From Candidatus Methanophagales archaeon (lineage in GTDB: Archaea; Halobacteriota; Syntropharchaeia; Alkanophagales; Methanospirareceae), in the NCBI GenBank assembly GCA_021159475.1, contig JAGGRS010000080.1:1-9700 (forward strand): DNA of 9,700 nucleotides. The letters are read 5' to 3'. Below the pieces are notes generated by a model that was not told the origin of the DNA, ran no database searches, and saw only the letters and a program-made list of their open reading frames with translations. This document shows, in pieces, positions 5,867 through 9,700 of the stretch (its first letter is position 1; each line of letters begins with the position of its first letter). The translations under genes and the position numbers were made by a program.

Positions 5867-5878
5867 TTATTATAATAA
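5867..5878 (-). promoter_or_regulatory. palindromic TATA element upstream of the NIL-ferredoxin gene
   Basis: TTATTATAATAA at 5867-5878 is a perfect 12-bp palindrome and also a good box A on the minus strand, centred about 32 bp before the ATG at 5841. A start site near 5845-5848 would give a very short leader. Palindromy may be a simple by-product of AT-richness, or an operator overlapping the promoter. Confidence 0.45.
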
Positions 5879-5903
5879 ATATCTTGTGTTGTTCGCAAGC
5901 TCG

Positions 5904-5926
5904 GTCTGAAAAAAAGAGAAAGAGTG
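5904..5926 (-). terminator. T-rich terminator after glnA
   Basis: Immediately downstream of the glnA stop the minus strand reads CACTCTTTCTCTTTTTTTCAG, with seven consecutive T at 5915-5909. This is a typical archaeal oligo-T termination signal and separates glnA from the NIL-ferredoxin gene, which has its own TATA element further on. No stable hairpin is evident. Confidence 0.6.
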
Positions 5927-7273
5927 TCACAGCACCGATAAATACTCCTTTAACTCCCATTCCGTCACGTTCACACGATACCTGTCCCATTCAACCTTCT
6001 TAGAGGTGATGAAGTTATTGAAGATATGGTCGCCTAATGCTTCCCTCACCAGTTCACTCTTCTCTGTCAGTGTAATTGCCTCAATCAAACTCCCTGGCAG
6101 CGTTTTTATTCCTTCCTTCGCCCTTTCCTCATCACTCATCAGGTAAACATCCTTCTCCGTAGGCGGCGGCAACTCATACCTGTTCTTTATCCCGGCCAAG
6201 CCAGCAGCGAGCATCACAGAAAACGCCAAGTAAGGATTGCATGCAGGGTCGGGACTGCGGAATTCAACACGTGTCGCTTTCTCTTTACCGGGCTTATACA
6301 TCGGCACACGAACGAGTGTGGAGCGGTTGCGACGCGCCCATGTAATGTATACAGGTGCTTCATATCCCGGAACCAACCGCTTATACGAATTTATCCACTG
6401 ATTGGTAACGGCTGTTATTTCTGGTGCGTGTTTAAGCAATCCTGCGATATAGCTCTTGCCTACATCGGACAGGTGATATTCGTCATCCGGATCGAAGAAA
6501 GCATTTCTATCACCGCTAAATAAGGATTGATGCACGTGCATTCCCGAGCCATTCACACCGAAGATGGGCTTTGGCATGAATGTGGCATAACATCCGTGTT
6601 GCCGTGCTATCTCCTTTACCACAATTCGATAGGTCATTACCTGGTCTGCCATCGTCAGCGCATCCTTATATCTGAGGTCTATCTCGTGCTGCGAGGGCGC
6701 AACTTCGTGATGGCTATACTCCACTTTTATTCCCATTGCCTCCAGCATTAAGATTGTCTCTCTCCGCATCTCGATTCCTGCATCCAGCGTAGTCAAGTCG
6801 AAGTATCCGCCCTCATCCAGCACCTCTGGACTTTTTTCGTTCTTAAAATAAAAGTATTCCAGTTCGGGACCGATATAAAAGGTATAGCCGTATTCTTTTT
6901 CCAGCCGTTCCAGGCACCTCTTCAATATATACCTCGGGTCGCCTTCATAAGGGCTACCATCAGGATTCCGAATATCGCAGAACATCCTCGCAACTACTGC
7001 CCCTTTATTCCCTCTTGACTGCCATGGAATGATTTGAAATGTTGCAGGGTCGGGTTTTGCGACCATGTCGCTTTCGTCAATCCTTGCAAACCCTTTTATC
7101 GATGAGCCGTCAAAACCCGCACCCTCGTCAAATGCGATTTCTAATTCGGAAACTGGAATAGAAACGCTCTTCAATCTCCCCAGGATGTCGGTGAACCAGA
7201 GTCCGACGAATTTCACATCTCGATTCTTTATCACTTCAAATACTTCTTCCTTCGTCTTCACCTCTTTCTCCAT
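5927..7273 (-). CDS. glnA: glutamine synthetase, type I-alpha
   Basis: A 448-residue GS-I subunit that makes glutamine from glutamate, ammonia and ATP as a cytoplasmic dodecamer. All active-site blocks are present: FDGSSIKGF (54-62, Asp55 and Ser57 region), the metal ligands E137-x-E139 in GPELEY, HHE190VAPSQHE197, VNGSGMH246VH, NQWINSYKRL (291-300), and VEFRSPDP with E337 and R339. The C-terminal region has the alpha-type segment DVYLMSDEERAKEGIKTLPG (375-394) rather than the adenylylation loop NLYDLPPEE of GS-I-beta, and the beta-type insertion is absent. Control is therefore expected by feedback and protein partners such as GlnK rather than by adenylylation; that is a family-based inference. 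The ATG at 7271-7273 has AGGGGTG about 9 bases upstream. Only 25 bp separate it from the upstream OB-fold gene and no TATA box lies in that gap, so the two are probably co-transcribed. A T7 tract ends the unit. No GlnK or ammonium transporter gene is in view. Confidence 0.97.
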   Translation of the reverse strand: MEKEVKTKEEVFEVIKNRDVKFVGLWFTDILGRLKSVSIPVSELEIAFDEGAGFDGSSIKGFARIDESDMVAKPDPATFQIIPWQSRGNKGAVVARMFCDIRNPDGSPYEGDPRYILKRCLERLEKEYGYTFYIGPELEYFYFKNEKSPEVLDEGGYFDLTTLDAGIEMRRETILMLEAMGIKVEYSHHEVAPSQHEIDLRYKDALTMADQVMTYRIVVKEIARQHGCYATFMPKPIFGVNGSGMHVHQSLFSGDRNAFFDPDDEYHLSDVGKSYIAGLLKHAPEITAVTNQWINSYKRLVPGYEAPVYITWARRNRSTLVRVPMYKPGKEKATRVEFRSPDPACNPYLAFSVMLAAGLAGIKNRYELPPPTEKDVYLMSDEERAKEGIKTLPGSLIEAITLTEKSELVREALGDHIFNNFITSKKVEWDRYRVNVTEWELKEYLSVL

Positions 7274-7298
7274 CTCGGATTACACCCCTAACTCAAGC

Positions 7299-8243
7299 TC
7301 ATCCTCTCTTCACCACATGCACACCCACTATCATCGGATAGGCACCATATTCCAGACGTTCAACACCATAATCGGTATAAGTAAGCCCGATTGCGAGATA
7401 AGTATCGTTCTTCCTGAGATACCTGTGTATCCGCCAGCTATAAGAGAACCGATGCCGCCGCTTGAAGTCATTCCAGAGTTTATAAAAGGCACTGCATCTG
7501 CATGACCACCTACGGTATATCCTGCCGTTAGAATCCCTGAAGTTAAATCTGATATAGGTCTCGTGCTCCTTATCTTTATCTGTTGCTGTTGCCTCATACA
7601 CGTGTAGAATGCGGGGCTTTATCAAGCCCAGACTCCTGCCGTTCTTGAATACCGCATCAACAGAGGCATCAACATACCGTGCAAGGAATTCCCTCTTCTC
7701 CGCTTCGCTCAGTTCACGCTTCACACCCTCACCGTAGATAAAGAACCGGTCTTCCCTTCTTGGGTGTCTACCGCGCCATGCATCAACGTATATCTTTGAT
7801 ATGCACAGGTTTCTGAATCTCTCTGTGCCGGGGGATGAGAAGACATCGGCTTCATAAACGCCCTGCGGTCTTATCCATTCACCATGCTCATTTATGCCCG
7901 CAACACAGACTCGCCCCTTCTCTGGTCTCGCAACGGCGAGCACGGTAAGATTCTGCGGCTTCATACGGCTAAGAGCATCTATACGTGTGGGAACCCGGAT
8001 TATATTACTGTATTTACCGGCATATACGCGCTTCTCCGCTACTATTCGCGCATTCTCTATCCTCAGCACATCACCCTCTCTCAGCTCATCTGCAAGTTCT
8101 GTCTTATCATCCCGGAGAGATACACGCCAGTAATCAAAGGCATCGGCGACGATGAGGTCGGCGGCAACCTTCTTCTTATTCTCATCTGCTCCTGCTTCCT
8201 TCAGCGGTGTAATTCGCAATACCTTACCCGTGATGTTCACCAT
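7299..8243 (-). CDS. putative nucleic-acid-binding protein: N-terminal OB fold plus dual-OB-like C-terminal region
   Basis: A 314-residue basic protein I cannot assign to a characterised family. Residues 1 to about 90 look like an RPA/SSB-type OB fold: a beta-rich stretch with DLIVADAFDYWRVSLRDD (29-46), then GDVLRIENARIV (58-69), the usual strand 4-5 pattern of archaeal single-strand-binding proteins. From residue 98 a second module begins, with LTVLAVARPEKGRVCVAGI (99-117) followed by GEWIRPQG (121-128). This pairing of a GR-C-AG-I strand with GEWIRP resembles what I remember of the dual-OB (DuOB) domain. The C-terminal part has an aromatic and basic segment, RRWSCRCSAFYKLW (244-257), and ends in strands YLAIGLTYT and YPMIVGVHVV. 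Cysteines 113, 147, 248 and 250 are present but do not form an obvious zinc site. No catalytic motif and no membrane segment are visible. It lies 25 bp upstream of glnA on the same strand. A role in RNA or DNA binding is inferred from fold resemblance only. Confidence 0.75.
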   Translation of the reverse strand: MVNITGKVLRITPLKEAGADENKKKVAADLIVADAFDYWRVSLRDDKTELADELREGDVLRIENARIVAEKRVYAGKYSNIIRVPTRIDALSRMKPQNLTVLAVARPEKGRVCVAGINEHGEWIRPQGVYEADVFSSPGTERFRNLCISKIYVDAWRGRHPRREDRFFIYGEGVKRELSEAEKREFLARYVDASVDAVFKNGRSLGLIKPRILHVYEATATDKDKEHETYIRFNFRDSNGRIYRRWSCRCSAFYKLWNDFKRRHRFSYSWRIHRYLRKNDTYLAIGLTYTDYGVERLEYGAYPMIVGVHVVKRG

Positions 8244-8296
8244 TATTGCGCTATCACACTTAATACATCTTCAATAAGAAATAGAATAATGATAAT

Positions 8297-8740
8297 ATGC
8301 CACTGAGAGAGAATGAGCGAGTGATAACGAAGGCAATTCGTGCACTGAACAGGCATTTACCGGCGGAGAGGAAGACACTTGCTGCACTTATGCGTGAAGA
8401 TAAGCCCGCAGTTCGCGGTAGGGACAACAGCATTCAGCGCATAAGGAAGGGAGAGCTAAAGAGGATTGCGAGCCTGATACCGGAGGAGGCGTATCAAAGG
8501 TTACAAATCCCGATATACATAGAACTCACTTCCGACTATGGGCGCGGGATATCGAGGATAAGGGGTAAGATAGAGTGTGAGGTGGTAAGGAAGATACTGG
8601 GACTGAGCAGTGAGCAAGGGCAGGGGCAAGGATGCGATGAGATTTTTATTTATCGTGAGGATGTGAGGAAGTTGAGAAGGGAGCTACAAACCACCACCCA
8701 ATACGCGTTCGTATTCACAATGGACGGGAATAGCCAATAA
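8297..8740 (+). CDS. UPF0216 / DUF61 family protein
   Basis: A 147-residue protein of a family found almost only in archaea and without known function. Conserved blocks are present in order: ALNRHLPAERKTLAALM (16-32), GRDNSIQRIRKGELKRIASL (41-60), LQIPIYIEL (69-77), IRGKIECEVVRKILGL (88-103), and a C-terminal IYREDVRKLRREL...TTQYAFVF (118-140). Length is typical. Between the last two blocks lies a short Gln-Gly run (SEQGQGQG, about 105-112) encoded by near-identical GGGCAR hexamers at about 8616-8631, probably a surface loop. The protein is soluble with no signal peptide. It diverges from the OB-fold gene across 53 bp; its stop codon directly abuts the stop of the convergent radical SAM gene. 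The ATG at 8297 is preceded by AT-rich sequence with no ribosome-binding site, which would suit a leaderless mRNA. Family membership is confident; the function is unknown. Confidence 0.88.
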   Translation: MPLRENERVITKAIRALNRHLPAERKTLAALMREDKPAVRGRDNSIQRIRKGELKRIASLIPEEAYQRLQIPIYIELTSDYGRGISRIRGKIECEVVRKILGLSSEQGQGQGCDEIFIYREDVRKLRRELQTTTQYAFVFTMDGNSQ

Positions 8741-9700
8741 CTAAGCCTTATTCCGCTTTGTGCTAATCCCACTCCGTGAGGCTATTAGCCGCTCCAGCTC
8801 ACTCCGATATGATGGCTCATCTCGCGCTCGTTCCAGTGCCTGGAGTATCTCCTCTCTTCTTATACCTTTTGTTTGCGCGAGCCACGAAATCCTGTCCTCT
8901 TCCTGGTCTCTCATTGTTCTACGCCTGATTGTGAGGTCGGGATCGGGATATACGGTTATCCATGTCTCCTGTGGTGGTGGAGTGGGGAATTCCCGATAAC
9001 AACTCCTGCTTATAATCGCATTCTCAAGATAGCGGGAAGCAATCCTGTAAGCATTCTCCATCTCTTCTATTGTGGGACGGCGGCTCACGCGTTCATAAGC
9101 GAATGCGGGAGCGAAGGGGTTTATTCTGTATTTTATCCCCCTATCTATTGATGACAGGAATTTTGCTATCTGCTCTATCTCGCTCTCCTCCACTATACCG
9201 GGTATGTAAACGGTCTGGACAAGAAGATTTACCCCGGTATCATGTAATAGCTCCACGCATCTCAAAACCGGTTTGTTTGAGCGCCCCGTATACCACCTGT
9301 GGATGTCCTCAGAGAACGCTTTGATGTCTATATGCGCTTCGGTCAGCCCGGAATCGACGAGTTCAGCGGCGTAATTGCCGTTGCCTTCCCGCCCGAGTTC
9401 ATAACCATTGGACATCAGGACAATCTCATTAAAGCCCTTATCTCGCAAACCCGATACGAGGTCAATGAGGAAATCGCGATTGAGTGTTGGTTCACCGCCT
9501 GTAATCATCGCTTTTGCTGGAAGTTTGCCATAATACTTCATACAGGCGCGCTCAGCACGCTCCAAAGCCTCTTCCGCACTCAGTAAAGTGCCTCCACCAT
9601 CTCTCGCGGGTCTGAAGCAGCCGCGACAGCGGAAGTTACAGCCAGTTAACATGAACCATATACGTGGCTCTATCTCCGAGAGCGTGAAATACTGAATACC
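8741..9700 (-). CDS. radical SAM enzyme, PFL-activase-like, 5'-truncated by the window edge
   Basis: The frame is open to position 9700, so the start lies outside; 319 residues are visible. An internal ATG at 9650-9652 is not the start: the frame continues upstream as IEPRIWF before MLTGCNFRCRGC, and the iron-sulfur motif normally sits further into the protein. The motif is C-x3-C-x2-C (visible residues 21, 25, 28), which binds the 4Fe-4S cluster that cleaves S-adenosylmethionine. The SAM-binding TGGEPTLNRDF block follows about 50 residues later, then strand-helix units of the partial TIM barrel (EIVLMSNG, EAHIDIKAF, NLLVQTVYIPG, KYRINPFAP). These resemble activases and the archaeal proteins related to pyruvate formate-lyase activating enzyme. 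The C-terminal 80 residues are charged, with helix-rich RISWLAQ and EEILQALERARDEPSYRSELERL segments and no second cysteine cluster, so an extra iron-sulfur domain is unlikely in the visible part. Substrate unknown. The gene ends flush against the convergent DUF61 gene. Confidence 0.9.
   Translation of the reverse strand, partial: GIQYFTLSEIEPRIWFMLTGCNFRCRGCFRPARDGGGTLLSAEEALERAERACMKYYGKLPAKAMITGGEPTLNRDFLIDLVSGLRDKGFNEIVLMSNGYELGREGNGNYAAELVDSGLTEAHIDIKAFSEDIHRWYTGRSNKPVLRCVELLHDTGVNLLVQTVYIPGIVEESEIEQIAKFLSSIDRGIKYRINPFAPAFAYERVSRRPTIEEMENAYRIASRYLENAIISRSCYREFPTPPPQETWITVYPDPDLTIRRRTMRDQEEDRISWLAQTKGIRREEILQALERARDEPSYRSELERLIASRSGISTKRNKA

Noticed and set aside
5444..5875. Plus-strand frame of 143 codons opposite the NIL-ferredoxin gene
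   Set aside because: Antisense shadow of a gene with two intact 4Fe-4S motifs; its Ser/Thr/Arg-rich translation is typical of reverse-strand noise.
7331..7597. Open frame of 88 codons on the minus strand inside the OB-fold gene
   Set aside because: It is an alternate frame of a gene with clear strand-pattern and conserved-block evidence; no start signal or family resemblance.
8612..8634. Short hexamer repeat GGGCAR in the DUF61 gene
   Set aside because: Only two to three imperfect units, in frame and encoding Gln-Gly; a loop expansion rather than a repeat element.
1..9700. CRISPR array, tRNA, insertion sequence or integrated element
   Set aside because: I looked in every intergenic gap; apart from the SRP RNA all are under 90 bp, with no regular repeats, no cloverleaf, no transposase or integrase gene and no abrupt composition change between genes.
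1..9700. A multi-gene undescribed defence or metabolic system
   Set aside because: The genes are mostly housekeeping, in several short and oppositely oriented units; only the OB-fold gene with glnA forms a suggestive pair, and that is not enough to propose a system.

Overview
The window is an ordinary euryarchaeal chromosome segment of about 47-50% GC (estimated by eye). Archaeal identity is clear from a TFIIB-type initiation factor, an archaeal DnaG with TOPRIM domain, Nop10, a PAC2-type proteasome assembly chaperone, a UPF0216/DUF61 protein and a full-length archaeal 7S (SRP) RNA. A NIL-domain ferredoxin of the methanogen homocysteine-pathway type and the absence of oxygen-linked genes suggest an anaerobe of the methanogen, methane-oxidiser or Archaeoglobus grouping. 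I cannot fix the genus from sequence alone.

Layout, left to right. A CitG-like triphosphoribosyl-dephospho-CoA synthase homologue (89-961, +) is followed by dnaG (1004-2245, +). dnaG converges on, and overlaps by 8 bp, a minus-strand pair made of PAC2 chaperone (2238-2996) and nop10 (2974-3144). These two overlap by 23 bp; nop10 encodes only 56 residues and is easily missed. Next comes an ADP-ribosylglycohydrolase (3196-4122, -), divergent from tfb (4168-5049, +) across a 45-bp AT-rich shared promoter region. The stretch 5050-5436 has no protein gene; it is filled by the SRP RNA (5091-5405, +), whose closing helix, GGAG helix-6 loop and GGAA helix-8 loop can be read directly.

On the right, a NIL/2[4Fe-4S] protein (5437-5841, -) and a type I-alpha glutamine synthetase (5927-7273, -) follow. 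Upstream of glnA, and probably co-transcribed with it, is a 314-residue protein that appears to carry an N-terminal RPA-like OB fold plus a dual-OB-like module (7299-8243, -). A DUF61 gene (8297-8740, +) diverges from it and abuts, with no spacer, the convergent end of a radical SAM gene (8741 to the window edge, -) whose 5' end lies outside.

How they fit together: dnaG, nop10/PAC2, tfb and SRP RNA are core information-processing and protein-handling genes. glnA and the NIL ferredoxin are nitrogen and sulfur assimilation. I see no mobile element, CRISPR array, tRNA, toxin-antitoxin pair or defence island, and no convincing undescribed multi-gene system. The items most worth following are the OB-fold protein coupled to glnA, the shortened B-linker of the TFB, the CitG homologue without visible partners, and the partial radical SAM enzyme.
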